A DNA stretch of 64,000 bases, taken from positions 124,001 to 188,000 of the forward strand of contig NZ_RQHV01000043.1 of the NCBI RefSeq assembly GCF_004771005.1, read 5' to 3'. The notes under the pieces were generated by a model that made no database searches, was not told where the DNA came from, and saw only the letters and a list, made by a program, of their open reading frames with translations. The position numbers and the translations under genes were made by a program. This document shows, one piece after another, positions 1-8,899 of the stretch. The number at the start of each line of letters is the position of its first letter. Within the stretch, counting starts at the first letter, position 1. The stretch comes from Leptospira ilyithenensis. Lineage in GTDB: Bacteria > Spirochaetota > Leptospiria > Leptospirales > Leptospiraceae.

Positions 1-1518
1 AGCCGTAATGTAGTTTTTGTCCACTACCGGGATCATTTTTTGATTCAATTCTTCCAAAAGCCGATCAGGCTCCTTATGTTTGGGGCCAAGTTCTAAAAAG
101 CTGATTTTCAACATGGAAGCGATCAATGCCGCAGGTATCCCATGCCCCAAAACATCACATAACAAAAACATAACGGTGTCCTGATCGTGAATATAAAAAT
201 CATAATAATCACCGCCTATTTTTTCCATAGGAATATAGACGGAATTCACCTTCAGTCCGCAAACATCTCCCTGCATACTCGGTATCAGCTTTGATTGTAA
301 ACTTCCCGCCATGTGCATTTCATCGCTGAGAATACGGTATTGTTTTTCAAGTTCCTGAGTCCTTTGACCTACAATCATCTCCAAAGACTCATTCAGATTT
401 TTTAATGCCTTTCTCGTCCTTGCATTTTGAATTCCTATTGCAAGGATTCCGCTGAACATAAATGCAAAGATACCATATTGGCTTAAGTATTGATTTTTTC
501 CGATGGCCAAATCCGAAACAATATCCAAGATTCCGAAACAGGTTGCGACCAAGGCTCCTATCGAAACTACGATTGCTTCTGATTTTTTATTATAAAATCG
601 GGCAAGAAGTGTAATGAGCAAAGGAACTTTAAAAGCAAGCAAAACATACCAAAGATATACAAATTGAAATCTATAATCCGGTTTCAACGGAAAAAATTGT
701 ATGAACGCAATGATCACATCAAGAGAAAGAAGTGAAATTACGATACGGGAAGGTTTTTCTTCAAAAAGAGAATAAACAAATAATATAATCGTACATGGAA
801 ACATACACTGTGAAAAAAATAAGGTTCTCACCAAAAGCTCAGGATCCCAATCCAGAAAATGAATCTTATGCAAAATGGGAATTCTCCAAGTTACAAATAA
901 GATCGCGGTCGCAGCCAGATACAATCCCGCATGAGAAGACCGGTTCAAAATATAACTGATTGCCTGCTGTATAAAAATCCCGAAGAAGAGTGATGCAAAT
1001 ATCAACTGCCTCAAATCTTCGTAGATCAATTCATCCTTTATACTTTCATACGAACCCATACGGGGAATGTTCCGAAAGATCCCACACATGAATTCCACTT
1101 CTCTGCATTCTATCTGAACTTCTAAAATATTTTTTCCGAGAGATATACTACCTGCGGGAATGGAATAAAAACGGGAGCTGATCCAATAAGGGTAGTAGTC
1201 AGGACTAAATCGCCCAGTGGAACCGACGGGCTTTCCGTTCCAGTAGGTGCTGTCCACGGAATGAAGCCTGTCCAAAAAAATCCCTTGGGTGTAAACGGCA
1301 GATTCGGTAATATCTACCTCCAATCGGTATACTCCTCGGACGGGAACGGAATACCCTTGCTCGACCAATCCCTTCCCTACTTGAACGGGTTTTGTCTCAT
1401 TCCTCCGGAAATCCGTGAATGTCCAACCGCTTTCTAACCGCCTTACCTCTTCATTTGTTTGCGCAGTAATGCCCGCACATGCCAAAAGAAAAAAGCAGAT
1501 GAATAGGAAACGAAGCAT
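1..1518 (-). CDS. 7TM-DISM sensor with SpoIIE/PP2C phosphatase domain (3' end outside window)
   Basis: Partial gene: 506 codons are visible from an ATG at 1518 and the frame runs off position 1. A signal peptide (MLRFLFICFF...) is followed by a beta-rich extracellular sensor region to about residue 170, then about seven hydrophobic segments (about 175-385), a short coiled coil, and the start of a PP2C-type phosphatase domain. The metal-binding motifs IGGDYYDF (near residue 437) and CDVLGHGIPAAL are present. This is the 7TMR-DISM plus SpoIIE layout common in Leptospira: an inner-membrane receptor that probably dephosphorylates an anti-sigma-factor antagonist. It lies 15 bp after the small lipoprotein gene at 1534, so it is probably the last gene of that leftward cluster. 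The ligand is unknown. Confidence 0.85.
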   Translation of the reverse strand, partial: MLRFLFICFFLLACAGITAQTNEEVRRLESGWTFTDFRRNETKPVQVGKGLVEQGYSVPVRGVYRLEVDITESAVYTQGIFLDRLHSVDSTYWNGKPVGSTGRFSPDYYPYWISSRFYSIPAGSISLGKNILEVQIECREVEFMCGIFRNIPRMGSYESIKDELIYEDLRQLIFASLFFGIFIQQAISYILNRSSHAGLYLAATAILFVTWRIPILHKIHFLDWDPELLVRTLFFSQCMFPCTIILFVYSLFEEKPSRIVISLLSLDVIIAFIQFFPLKPDYRFQFVYLWYVLLAFKVPLLITLLARFYNKKSEAIVVSIGALVATCFGILDIVSDLAIGKNQYLSQYGIFAFMFSGILAIGIQNARTRKALKNLNESLEMIVGQRTQELEKQYRILSDEMHMAGSLQSKLIPSMQGDVCGLKVNSVYIPMEKIGGDYYDFYIHDQDTVMFLLCDVLGHGIPAALIASMLKISFLELGPKHKEPDRLLEELNQKMIPVVDKNYITA

Positions 1519-1533
1519 TTCAGCAAATGTTCA

Positions 1534-2148
1534 TCAATCCATTTCCGTAGTAAAGGACTTTGCAGACCCCTTTTCAAAATCTAACATTCGTTCCTTTGTA
1601 ATGCCGATGACATTATGTGTTAGAGTTAATTTGTCCCCGAGAAATTCAGGACTCAATCGGATCTCCACCACTCTGTACCAAAACTCTCCCGGAGGAACCG
1701 TAAAAGCATGGTTCACGCATAAACATTTGAACTTAAAACCAAAACTATGTTCTACGGGGTGAGCCTGGTGAGGAGCGGCGAAAAAATACACCGGTTCTTT
1801 GGTTTCATTTTTCATAACCAGTAAAAATTGTTTTTTCGCACCCGGCTTTAATAGAATTTTAGAATCGGGGATTGGTGTGGAAAAAGGAGCGTTCTTTCCG
1901 AAGGCAACAGAACCGGTCGTCCAAAGTGCCAGACTTTGGGAACCGGATGGTTCCCGGATTTCCATTTTCAAAGGAATCTGGGTATATTGCCAACCAATCT
2001 CAATCTCTACGGAATTACTCTTCGTAGGAGTGCCAGGAACGGATACAACCTGACTATGGTTATGTGAATCCTGATTTCCCTCCCCGCAAAAAGCGAAAAG
2101 AGAAAGGGAAAGAATTAAAAAACGAAACAGATAAGAAAGTAGGGTCAT
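1534..2148 (-). CDS. Small lipoprotein with a Cox11/CtaG-like copper-binding signature
   Basis: 204 residues. The N-terminus has a hydrophobic stretch and a lipobox-like LFAFC, so it is probably a lipoprotein, and a His-rich patch (SHNHSQ) follows. The C-terminal half reads like the globular domain of Cox11: a KPG turn, a KNETKEPV strand, then FKFKCLCV with a CxC pair, PPGE and SPEF. In Cox11 the equivalent positions are a CFCF copper site followed by P-x-E and DPEF. His residues also flank the CxC (HQAHPVEH). Cox11 proper inserts copper into cytochrome oxidase and is anchored by a membrane helix; here the anchor would be a lipid. The functional assignment is inference from these motifs and from nearby copA. 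It is 8 bp downstream of the glycan-binding-type lipoprotein gene. Confidence 0.6.
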   Translation of the reverse strand: MTLLSYLFRFLILSLSLFAFCGEGNQDSHNHSQVVSVPGTPTKSNSVEIEIGWQYTQIPLKMEIREPSGSQSLALWTTGSVAFGKNAPFSTPIPDSKILLKPGAKKQFLLVMKNETKEPVYFFAAPHQAHPVEHSFGFKFKCLCVNHAFTVPPGEFWYRVVEIRLSPEFLGDKLTLTHNVIGITKERMLDFEKGSAKSFTTEMD

Positions 2149-2156
2149 TGGATGAA

Positions 2157-3617
2157 TTATTCCAGACTTAACTCCAACGTGGAAAAATCCAAGTTCTGTT
2201 GTTTCGTATTGGTCAGATAATAATTTTTTCCGCGTGCTTGTAAGGTAATGAACTCTTGGAAGATTTTTTCAGTATTGTTCGGGTCGGAGTTTTTTACAAT
2301 ATTGCAATCTCTACCACAACCGTTACAATCTCCTTCTCCGTAGTCCAAAAAGCTTGTGAATGCCTGTTTTCTAAGAAAACCAAATATGCGTAAGTCGATC
2401 TTGCCGCCTTCCGTAGACTTCACTTCATAATTTCCCATACCGTAAAATTTCTGTGATTTTTCCTGACCTTCTTCGTAATTGGTGCGCAAAGTGGATCCTT
2501 CGAGGAAAAAAGTTCCGTCGGAACGCAAACGAATGGTCCAGTCCGAGGAAGAAGGTGGGTCAACATTCTCTTCCACTTGCATTTCAGGGGAAGCACCTTC
2601 CGGCAAATCGGTGACAGCTCCTTCCACAACTTCAGTTATTTCACGTCCTGTCAAACCGCGGTTCAGTACTTTTCTCAAGGAAGCTTTTGTGAAATAATCG
2701 AAGTTTTTTGCGGCAAGATCTTTCGATTTTGGAAGAGTATCAAGTGCAAACCAACCGTCGTCATTTCCGAAGCGAAGTTCGGATAACACGAAGCCCTTTT
2801 CCGAATAACCTTCGTATAACGAGTCTACGGTAAGAGTCAGTTTTTTGCCTTCAAAAGGTTTTGGAAGTGCAACCTCCTGACTTCCCATGGAATCTTCAAC
2901 GGAAAGTTTTGCCGAATAACCGTTGTCACCCGTTAAAATAAAATCTTTGATCCGTCCGTTCTTGATGCAATGAACGTCCGATCTTTGGTATCCATTCCAA
3001 AATTTCAGCTTTGTGATCTCCTGCTCTTTTTCGAAATCAAAGTTAAGGGTCACACCTTTCCCGCCTTTTACGGAGGCATAAGCATTTTCATATTTGGAAT
3101 CAAACAGGTTTAGGACGTTATAACTTGCTTCAGGACTTGCGGTTTCCGACGCCTTTGCCGTGCCTTTTATAATTTCGGGAGTATATGTTCTGTATGTTTT
3201 TTTCTTTTCATCGAAAAATTTAACCTGTTTCAAACATACGTCCAAGTTTCTTTGAAAATTCAGGGTAACGGAACGCGCTTGCACGACAGGCTCGAAAACA
3301 ACTTCCGCATTTGATTTTTCAACATCCGTACTTCCATACACCTCATCAAAGTTAACGTAAGCTGCGACACGATCTTTAAAATTTCCGTTACAAGATTCGA
3401 AACTTACTTTACTCAAGGAAAAAGGTTCATCCGCATAAAAATGAACTTTTACAAACTCTGCGCCAGGTTCCGCGTTCCACTGTTTACCATCTAACACCAG
3501 AAACGGAAGCCCGTTGTCCATGGAAGTGGCCGTGACCATCGAAAAATGAATTTTTTTACCACAAGCAATTGTGAATAAAAAAACAAATAAGAAGGGAATG
3601 ATTTTAAAGAATCGCAT
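2157..3617 (-). CDS. Lipoprotein with NADase-type glycan-binding (discoidin-like) domain
   Basis: The frame is open from 3683, but the ATG at 3617 is preferred: it has an AGGA ribosome site about 8 bases upstream and begins a clean lipoprotein signal (MRFFKIIPFLF, lipobox FTIAC). The mature protein is about 465 residues. The middle (roughly 180-300) holds the pattern of the leptospiral NADase-type glycan-binding domain, a galactose-binding-like fold: LFDSKYENAY, LNFDFEKEQEITKLKFWNGY, IKDFIL and LSELRFG. The C-terminal part contains a CNGCGRDC cysteine cluster. Such proteins are usually exported and bind surfaces or carbohydrate, but the ligand here is unknown. It lies between the DsbA-like and Cox11-like genes on the same strand. 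Confidence 0.7.
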   Translation of the reverse strand: MRFFKIIPFLFVFLFTIACGKKIHFSMVTATSMDNGLPFLVLDGKQWNAEPGAEFVKVHFYADEPFSLSKVSFESCNGNFKDRVAAYVNFDEVYGSTDVEKSNAEVVFEPVVQARSVTLNFQRNLDVCLKQVKFFDEKKKTYRTYTPEIIKGTAKASETASPEASYNVLNLFDSKYENAYASVKGGKGVTLNFDFEKEQEITKLKFWNGYQRSDVHCIKNGRIKDFILTGDNGYSAKLSVEDSMGSQEVALPKPFEGKKLTLTVDSLYEGYSEKGFVLSELRFGNDDGWFALDTLPKSKDLAAKNFDYFTKASLRKVLNRGLTGREITEVVEGAVTDLPEGASPEMQVEENVDPPSSSDWTIRLRSDGTFFLEGSTLRTNYEEGQEKSQKFYGMGNYEVKSTEGGKIDLRIFGFLRKQAFTSFLDYGEGDCNGCGRDCNIVKNSDPNNTEKIFQEFITLQARGKNYYLTNTKQQNLDFSTLELSLE

Positions 3618-3688
3618 AAATCCTGCAACCTCGTAGAAAAATATGGGCTTCATTAGGGGATACCTCTCCTTAGAAATTGGCAAGAAAT

Positions 3689-4633
3689 TTATTTGGAAGG
3701 GAGAGTTGCTTTCAGGATTTTTTCAAAAGAAACAAGATCGAGCGCTCCCACGATAAATCTTCCGTTTACAAGAATCGTAGGAATCGCCCCCACACCAATG
3801 GACACGGCTTCCGAATGGTCCTTTCGCACGACTTCCTCAAATCGGGAAAGGGATTTTTCCGATGTACAAGATTCTATTAGATTCCCCGGAACGGAACTAG
3901 CCTCCAGTTTGTTTTTCATCGAAGTTAAGGAAAAAAATTTAAGTTCGTAAACAGAATCCAGGCTTTGCCAATAAAGGGGCGGACGTTCGGAATATATGCA
4001 TCGCATAACGCTTAATGCCAAGAGCCCTTCTTTAGTTTCAGACTCCAACGGATAGTCCTTTCTGATCCACAAAATATCCTTTCCGTATTTTTTACGGATT
4101 GCCGCGGATGCGGGATGGCTTTTCCGACAAAAACTGCAATTGAAGTCACTCCACTCGACAATCGTCCATTTCGGGTGATCGGAATTGCCTGTTGTGATCG
4201 CATTTTTCAAATTGATTTTGGAAATTGGAAAATAGAAAGACTCATCCGAAGAAACGGATACATTCGCAATTTTAAAAATACGTGTCCAGGCAAGTCTGCG
4301 GCGGATCCCTTCTCTTTTGCTATCAATCATATCGATGGAAACGTCAAAACCGGAAGGGCCTGTTTTTTCTTTCGCATAATAACGATTAATCTGAGAATCG
4401 TCGATTTTGTTTTTTTCCGAATCTTTCCACTCCTCAAGGCTCATTCCTTTTTGTTTGGAAACGGACTGCAGCTTTCTCAGATTTTCTTCTTTTCCCAAAG
4501 TCGTTTTGACGGAGACTTCAGCGGGAAGAGACTCGGGAAAATAAAGATCAGCGGTTTTTGAATCCTCAGTGCAATGGGAAAAAACAAATAACACACCGAA
4601 AACCAATACAAAGAAAAGATAAAGACGAAGCAT
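3689..4633 (-). CDS. DsbA-like thioredoxin-fold lipoprotein (thiol-disulfide oxidoreductase)
   Basis: About 314 residues. The frame is open from a TTG at 4639; the ATG two codons later is chosen. A hydrophobic leader ends in the lipobox VFSHC. The C-terminal half is a DsbA/DSBA-like thioredoxin domain: WSDFNCSFCRK carries the CxxC active site (CSFC, near residue 167) and the cis-proline loop appears as GAIPTILVNGRFIVGA. An N-terminal region of about 110 residues precedes it. Expected role: oxidising, reducing or isomerising disulfides of envelope proteins. It is the first gene of the leftward cluster that includes the Cox11-like lipoprotein. Thioredoxin-like and Cox11-like proteins cooperate in loading the copper site of cytochrome oxidase in other bacteria, so a similar pairing is possible here but unproven. 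Confidence 0.75.
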   Translation of the reverse strand: MLRLYLFFVLVFGVLFVFSHCTEDSKTADLYFPESLPAEVSVKTTLGKEENLRKLQSVSKQKGMSLEEWKDSEKNKIDDSQINRYYAKEKTGPSGFDVSIDMIDSKREGIRRRLAWTRIFKIANVSVSSDESFYFPISKINLKNAITTGNSDHPKWTIVEWSDFNCSFCRKSHPASAAIRKKYGKDILWIRKDYPLESETKEGLLALSVMRCIYSERPPLYWQSLDSVYELKFFSLTSMKNKLEASSVPGNLIESCTSEKSLSRFEEVVRKDHSEAVSIGVGAIPTILVNGRFIVGALDLVSFEKILKATLPSK

Positions 4634-4684
4634 TTCCAAAAGGATAAAAATGCATTGGAAGACTTCAAGATAAAAACAATCCGC

Positions 4685-4912
4685 CTACATCAAATACCTT
4701 TTTCCCAACCGGCCTCTTCGATTCGGATTGGCTCCGTATTCAAGTAACAAATCGGAAATCTCACCTAATCCATCATAACTATTTGCAATATGCAAAGGAG
4801 TCACTTGGTTCGCATCAAGACCGGAAGACGGAAGAGTTTCTAAAAAATAAGGGTAATCCGAATCTAAGAATCGGAATTGTAAAAATGAGACATTAACGAC
4901 AAACTCAATCTT
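4685..4912 (-). pseudogene. Ankyrin-repeat fragment without a recognisable start
   Basis: An open frame on the minus strand ends at a TAG (4687-4685) and translates to a typical ankyrin repeat: DANQVTPLHIANS, then SDLLLEYGANPN. It has no ATG, GTG or TTG start with a ribosome site, and it overlaps the 3' end of the MerR gene in another frame. It is most likely the leftover C-terminus of an ankyrin protein, or a short tail created by a deletion. The motif is clear, but whether it is expressed is not known. The 5' limit given is approximate. Confidence 0.5.
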
Positions 4913-5291
4913 CGAGTCCTGTAAGTATCGGACAATCCGGTCTATGGTCTCCGTGACAATGTTTGGTAAGATGTTTTAATGTGGAAACCATCGCCTGCAA
5001 TTCCTGAATTTTAGTTTCCATATTTTTTAAATGTAACATCGCAAGAGTTTTTACCTGTGAACTTGCTCTTGACTTATTACGCCAAAGGCTGACCAATTTT
5101 TTAATATCCTGCAAAGGAAAACCTAAGTTTCTCGCTTTTTTTACAAATCTCAAAATATGCGCATCGCTCTCGGAATAAACCCGGTAGCCCGATTCCGCAC
5201 GGAATGCTTTAGGGATGAGTCCGATGGATTCGTAATGACGAACCATTTTGGAATTGATCCCCGAAACCTTTGCCACTTCTCCAATATTCAT
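4905..5291 (-). CDS. cueR: MerR-family copper-responsive regulator (CueR-like)
   Basis: 128 residues from the ATG at 5291. GGGAGG lies seven bases upstream of it, which favours it over the TTG at 5297. The N-terminus is a MerR helix-turn-helix (IGEVAKVSGINSKMVRHYESIGLIP, residues 3-27), followed by GYRVYSESDAHILRFVKKARNLGF and a long dimerisation helix. The C-terminal loop CHGDHRPDCPI matches the monovalent-metal loop of CueR, with two cysteines eight residues apart. In this family the protein stays bound to its promoter and twists the DNA when Cu(I) or Ag(I) binds. It is divergent from copA, with CueR-type dyads in between. A cadmium- or gold-type variant cannot be excluded from sequence alone. 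Confidence 0.85.
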   Translation of the reverse strand: MNIGEVAKVSGINSKMVRHYESIGLIPKAFRAESGYRVYSESDAHILRFVKKARNLGFPLQDIKKLVSLWRNKSRASSQVKTLAMLHLKNMETKIQELQAMVSTLKHLTKHCHGDHRPDCPILTGLED

Positions 5292-5330
5292 GACCAATCC
5301 TCCCGATTTACAAATGAATGGATTTTCTCA

Positions 5331-5351
5331 ACCTTCCTATGATTAGAAGGT
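5331..5351. promoter_or_regulatory. CueR-like dyad on the regulator side (probable autoregulatory site)
   Basis: ACCTTCC-7 bp-AGAAGGT, an imperfect inverted repeat (6 of 7 positions pair) about 40 bp upstream of the cueR start. It closely resembles the perfect dyad upstream of copA and probably lets the regulator control its own gene. Read leftward, the -35 element looks poorer than on the copA side. Confidence 0.6.
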
Positions 5352-5408
5352 TGAGAAAAGAAAGTTAAATTTTTTTTAGAAAAATCCGTATTTTTTCCAA
5401 CATTCATC

Positions 5409-5439
5409 TTGACCTTCCCATCATAGGAAGGTTGAAAAT
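5409..5439 (+). promoter_or_regulatory. copA promoter with CueR operator in a stretched spacer
   Basis: A perfect inverted repeat ACCTTCC-7 bp-GGAAGGT occupies 5412-5432, starting inside a TTGACC -35 box (5409-5414). A GAAAAT -10 candidate at 5434-5439 gives a 19-bp spacer, the over-long spacing typical of MerR-type promoters. The sequence closely resembles the E. coli copA/CueR box. This supports copper-activated transcription of copA. Confidence 0.75.
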
Positions 5440-5486
5440 GAAATAAGACCATCCGGGATCATTTTCACTGTTAAGGAGATTCATTT

Positions 5487-7742
5487 ATGGAAATTTCGGA
5501 AAAACAAACAAACATTACTCTGGATCTCTATGGAATGACATGTGCCAACTGCGCTCTTCGAATCGAGAGAGGATTGCAGAAAACTCCCGGAATCAAGGAA
5601 GCAAGAGTCAACTTTGCAATGGAAAGCGCATTCGTGAAACATGACTCAACAGTTGTAAATGAGGATCTGATAAAAATCGTAGAGTCTTTGGGCTATAAGG
5701 CGGCAAAGCACGATTCATCCGATCCTTCCTATCATGAATCCGAGCAGGAAAAAGAAAAGAACCGATTGAAAACCCGATTTTTCATTTCTTGTCTTTTTTC
5801 TATCCCTCTGCTTTATACAATGGTAGGTCATTTCAAGGCTTTATCATTTATTCCGATTCCAGAATGGCTACTGTCTCCTTTATTCCAACTTGCACTTGCC
5901 ACACCGGTTCAAGTTTGGATCGGTTTTCCCTTTTACAAAGGAGCTTATCGCTCTTTAAAAAACAAGATGGCCAATATGGATGTTTTGGTTGCACTGGGAA
6001 CATCGGCAGCATTCGGTTACAGCTTGGTGGCTACCGTTCTTTGGTATCTGCAGAGAAGTTCAAACCCGATTCATACGGAACACTTATCTCTGCCTCATCT
6101 ATATTACGAAACTTCCGGAGTGCTTTTGACTTTTCTATTAGGTGGAAAACTTTTGGAAACAATTGCGAAAAACAAAAGCTCGATAGCAATTAAATCATTG
6201 TTAGGTCTAAAATCAAATTTTGCCTCGGTCAAAAAAGGAGATTCGTTCGAAGAAGTTCCCTCTGCATTTTTAAAACCGGGAGACATCATCCAAATCCGTC
6301 CCGGAGAAAAAATTTCCGCGGACGGATTTATTACGGAAGGACATTCCGATGTCAATGAATCCATGTTAACCGGAGAGAGTTTTCCTGTTGAGAAAAAAAT
6401 CGGAGACCCGGTGCTCGGAGGAACGATCAACGGAAACGGTTCGTTGATCTTCAAAGCAACAAAAATCGGAGATCAAACCGTTCTATCATCCATCATTCGA
6501 TCCGTAGAGGAAGCGCAAACCTCCAAAGCTCCCATTCAAAAACTGGCAGACCGGATTTCATCCGTATTTGTTCCCGTAGTTGTGTGTATCGCCTTAATTG
6601 ATTTTTTAATTTGGTTTTTCTATTTAGAACCTGGAAATATCGGTTCCGCTTTGGAAAAAGCGATCGCAGTACTAGTAATCGCATGTCCTTGTGCTTTGGG
6701 GCTTGCCACACCTGTTTCTTTATTAGTAGGCACGACAAAAGCTGCAAAGTCAGGAATTTTAATTCGAGATGCAGAAAGTTTGGAAACTGCGGCTCATTTG
6801 AAAGTAGTAGCGTTTGATAAAACGGGAACTTTGACGGAAGGTAATCCGATTGTCACAGATTACGAAACTTCCGGAGAAGAAGAAGATCAGATTCTCTCAA
6901 AGATTGCTTCGGCTGAATCTGCCTCCGAACATCCGTTAGCAAAATCAATTGTAGAATTTGTAAAATCAAAAGGAATATACATCATCCCTCCAAGAGACTT
7001 TCAATCGGTACCCGGGGGGGGAATTCGCGCAAGAGTGGGAGACGATTTCATATTAGCCGGAAAACTAGATTATATTTTGACAAGCGGCGGCAAACCTCCC
7101 GAAGAACTTCTTGAAATCGGTAAATCCTGGGAAGAAAAAGGAAAGTCCATCGTCTGGGGAAAATTAGACGGTATCCGTTCCCTATGGGCCCTATTTGGCT
7201 TGGAAGACAAAATCAAAGAGTCGGGCAAAACAGCAATCCTTGCTTTGAAAGAACTTGGCATTGAACCAGTGTTATTGACCGGGGATTTGGAAAAAAATGC
7301 AAAATTAATTGCCGATCAAGTAGGGATTTCAAAAATCCATGCATCCCTCAACCCGAACCAAAAATTGGATCTCATTTCAAATTTTCAGAATTCAATGGGC
7401 GCAGTTGGAATGGCAGGAGACGGGATCAACGATGCGCCGGCACTTGCCAAAGCTGACGTTGGTTTTGCGATGGGAAACGGAACAGACATTGCGATGGAAA
7501 CAGCGGGAATCGTGATCATCAAAGGTGACTTACAAAGATTAGTTGATTCTGTGAGAATCAGCAAAGCAACCGTTCGAAATATCAAACAAAATCTATTTTG
7601 GGCTTTTGCCTATAACGCAATCGGAATCCCTGTTGCGGCCTCCGGTTTGCTTGCACCTTGGGTGGCCGGCCTCGCCATGGCCTTGAGCTCCGTCTCAGTG
7701 GTATTGAATGCCTTACGACTGAGAAGAGAAAAAGAGACATAA
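5487..7742 (+). CDS. copA: Copper-translocating P1B-type ATPase CopA
   Basis: 751 residues, normal length for a CopA with one metal-binding domain. AAGGAG sits about eight bases before the ATG. An N-terminal HMA domain carries MTCANC (residues 14-19). Further on come membrane helices, the TGES actuator motif, the intramembrane CPC motif (CPCALGLATP), the phosphorylation site DKTGTLTEG, the P1B-specific SEHPLAKSI and the hinge GDGINDAPAL. It exports Cu(I) from the cytoplasm using ATP. It is divergent from the CueR-like gene and is controlled by the dyad promoter just upstream. All catalytic motifs are intact. Confidence 0.95.
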   Translation: MEISEKQTNITLDLYGMTCANCALRIERGLQKTPGIKEARVNFAMESAFVKHDSTVVNEDLIKIVESLGYKAAKHDSSDPSYHESEQEKEKNRLKTRFFISCLFSIPLLYTMVGHFKALSFIPIPEWLLSPLFQLALATPVQVWIGFPFYKGAYRSLKNKMANMDVLVALGTSAAFGYSLVATVLWYLQRSSNPIHTEHLSLPHLYYETSGVLLTFLLGGKLLETIAKNKSSIAIKSLLGLKSNFASVKKGDSFEEVPSAFLKPGDIIQIRPGEKISADGFITEGHSDVNESMLTGESFPVEKKIGDPVLGGTINGNGSLIFKATKIGDQTVLSSIIRSVEEAQTSKAPIQKLADRISSVFVPVVVCIALIDFLIWFFYLEPGNIGSALEKAIAVLVIACPCALGLATPVSLLVGTTKAAKSGILIRDAESLETAAHLKVVAFDKTGTLTEGNPIVTDYETSGEEEDQILSKIASAESASEHPLAKSIVEFVKSKGIYIIPPRDFQSVPGGGIRARVGDDFILAGKLDYILTSGGKPPEELLEIGKSWEEKGKSIVWGKLDGIRSLWALFGLEDKIKESGKTAILALKELGIEPVLLTGDLEKNAKLIADQVGISKIHASLNPNQKLDLISNFQNSMGAVGMAGDGINDAPALAKADVGFAMGNGTDIAMETAGIVIIKGDLQRLVDSVRISKATVRNIKQNLFWAFAYNAIGIPVAASGLLAPWVAGLAMALSSVSVVLNALRLRREKET

Positions 7743-7985
7743 TTTTCCGTAGGGTGGGAGAGCCCCCGCCCCTTCGAGCGCCCATAGAAGCGAGAAGTAT
7801 CCGAAGGATCATCAGCAAAGCTGATCTTAGGGTGGGGAGGTGTGGATCGTGGGAAGCCGCGCTCCCCAAACCCCTACCACATCCCGGTCGATTTCACAAA
7901 CCTTATCCTGCTTTCGCATAAAATAATTCTAAAAAGTTCGCCTTTTTGTCTCAGGACGATCTGAAATTCACACGTCTAAATCCGG
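7743..7985. repeat. GC-rich non-coding segment with hairpins
   Basis: The stretch after copA is much richer in G and C than its surroundings and has no convincing gene. It contains G/C runs (GGGTGGGAGAGCCCCCGCCCC and GGGTGGGGAGG style), a perfect small hairpin ATCAGC-AAA-GCTGAT (7811-7825) and a CCCGGTCG tail. It resembles in character the GC-rich repeats near 41.8 and 47.7 kb, though alignment is only partial. It may also carry the copA terminator. Confidence 0.45.
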
Positions 7986-8042
7986 TTGACTTTTAAAATT
8001 TTTAGGTCAATTTATTTCTCCAATTCCCAAATAGAGGTTTTC

Positions 8043-8885
8043 ATGAAGAATATTCTTTTATCAGCCGTTCTGCTATTCGGTCTTTCTGTATCTAGCTTGC
8101 TGTTCGCAGAGGAAGACACCGCTCCGGAAAAACCACCAAGCTCAGGTTATTATATAATATTGTATAAAGGTTATTCGATCAACCTGGATGTAACATACAA
8201 CGGTTATACGGTTACGAGTTCAAAAGGAAGCGATATTTCCGGTCAAGCGGATGTAAACTTTTGGACAGTTCCCGGAAAAAACGAAATCAAAATCAAAATT
8301 TCCGCTCGTAAAAGTAAAGATAATAAAGAAGATTCTTTTGGAAAAAAAGCATCCGTTCGTTTGCTCATCGGGCAACAAGGCCAATTTCCTGATGAAGGGG
8401 AGGAGGTTTCCAATTTCGAATGGGAAGAAAAAGAAGATTCCACTTTACCATTGGAAAAAACAATTGAATTCACTCCCCCTTTTCTTCCTCCATCTAACCT
8501 TTGGAAGTCGGCAGAAAAAATAGAATGGAACTCTGACACTCAAAAATCGGCTTTGGAATTTGTAGATTCTTTTTCAAAAGCATTGAATAGCAAAGATTTC
8601 AAACAGATATATCCTTTCATCGAATTTAGAGCCAAAGACACTTCCGAAACCAGATACTTCCCTTATAAACCGGAAGAAGAAAAAAAAGCATTGGAAGGAA
8701 TGATCAAAGCAATAGGATCTACCTGGAAATTGGAAAAGAAAAATGTAAAATTCGGAACCATTTGCAACGGAATGATCGGAACATTAACAACCGCTAAAGG
8801 AGATCCTATTCTTACTGCGAAAAAAGGAGCGGCTCTTCCCCTCAATTTGGGAAAGATCGCAGGAAAATGGATGATTGCCAGGTAA
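8043..8885 (+). CDS. Exported protein of unknown function
   Basis: 280 residues from the ATG at 8043, which has GAGG five bases upstream and begins a good signal peptide (MKNILLSAVLLFGLSVSSLLFA); the longer open frame from 7986 is not preferred. After the leader come an acidic, proline-containing linker, a beta-rich region (GYYIILYKGYSINLDVTYNGY) and a C-terminal alpha/beta part (about 180-280) that has the feel of an NTF2/DUF4440-like domain (EFVDSFSKALNSKDFKQIYPF). The domain suggestion is weak. It is probably periplasmic or surface-located and appears monocistronic. Confidence 0.65.
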   Translation: MKNILLSAVLLFGLSVSSLLFAEEDTAPEKPPSSGYYIILYKGYSINLDVTYNGYTVTSSKGSDISGQADVNFWTVPGKNEIKIKISARKSKDNKEDSFGKKASVRLLIGQQGQFPDEGEEVSNFEWEEKEDSTLPLEKTIEFTPPFLPPSNLWKSAEKIEWNSDTQKSALEFVDSFSKALNSKDFKQIYPFIEFRAKDTSETRYFPYKPEEEKKALEGMIKAIGSTWKLEKKNVKFGTICNGMIGTLTTAKGDPILTAKKGAALPLNLGKIAGKWMIAR

Positions 8886-8899
8886 TCAGGGTCATTTTT

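Noticed and set aside
7582..7921. Frames on both strands across the end of copA and the GC-rich segment
   Set aside because: Low-complexity translations of GC-rich DNA; no ribosome sites or domains.
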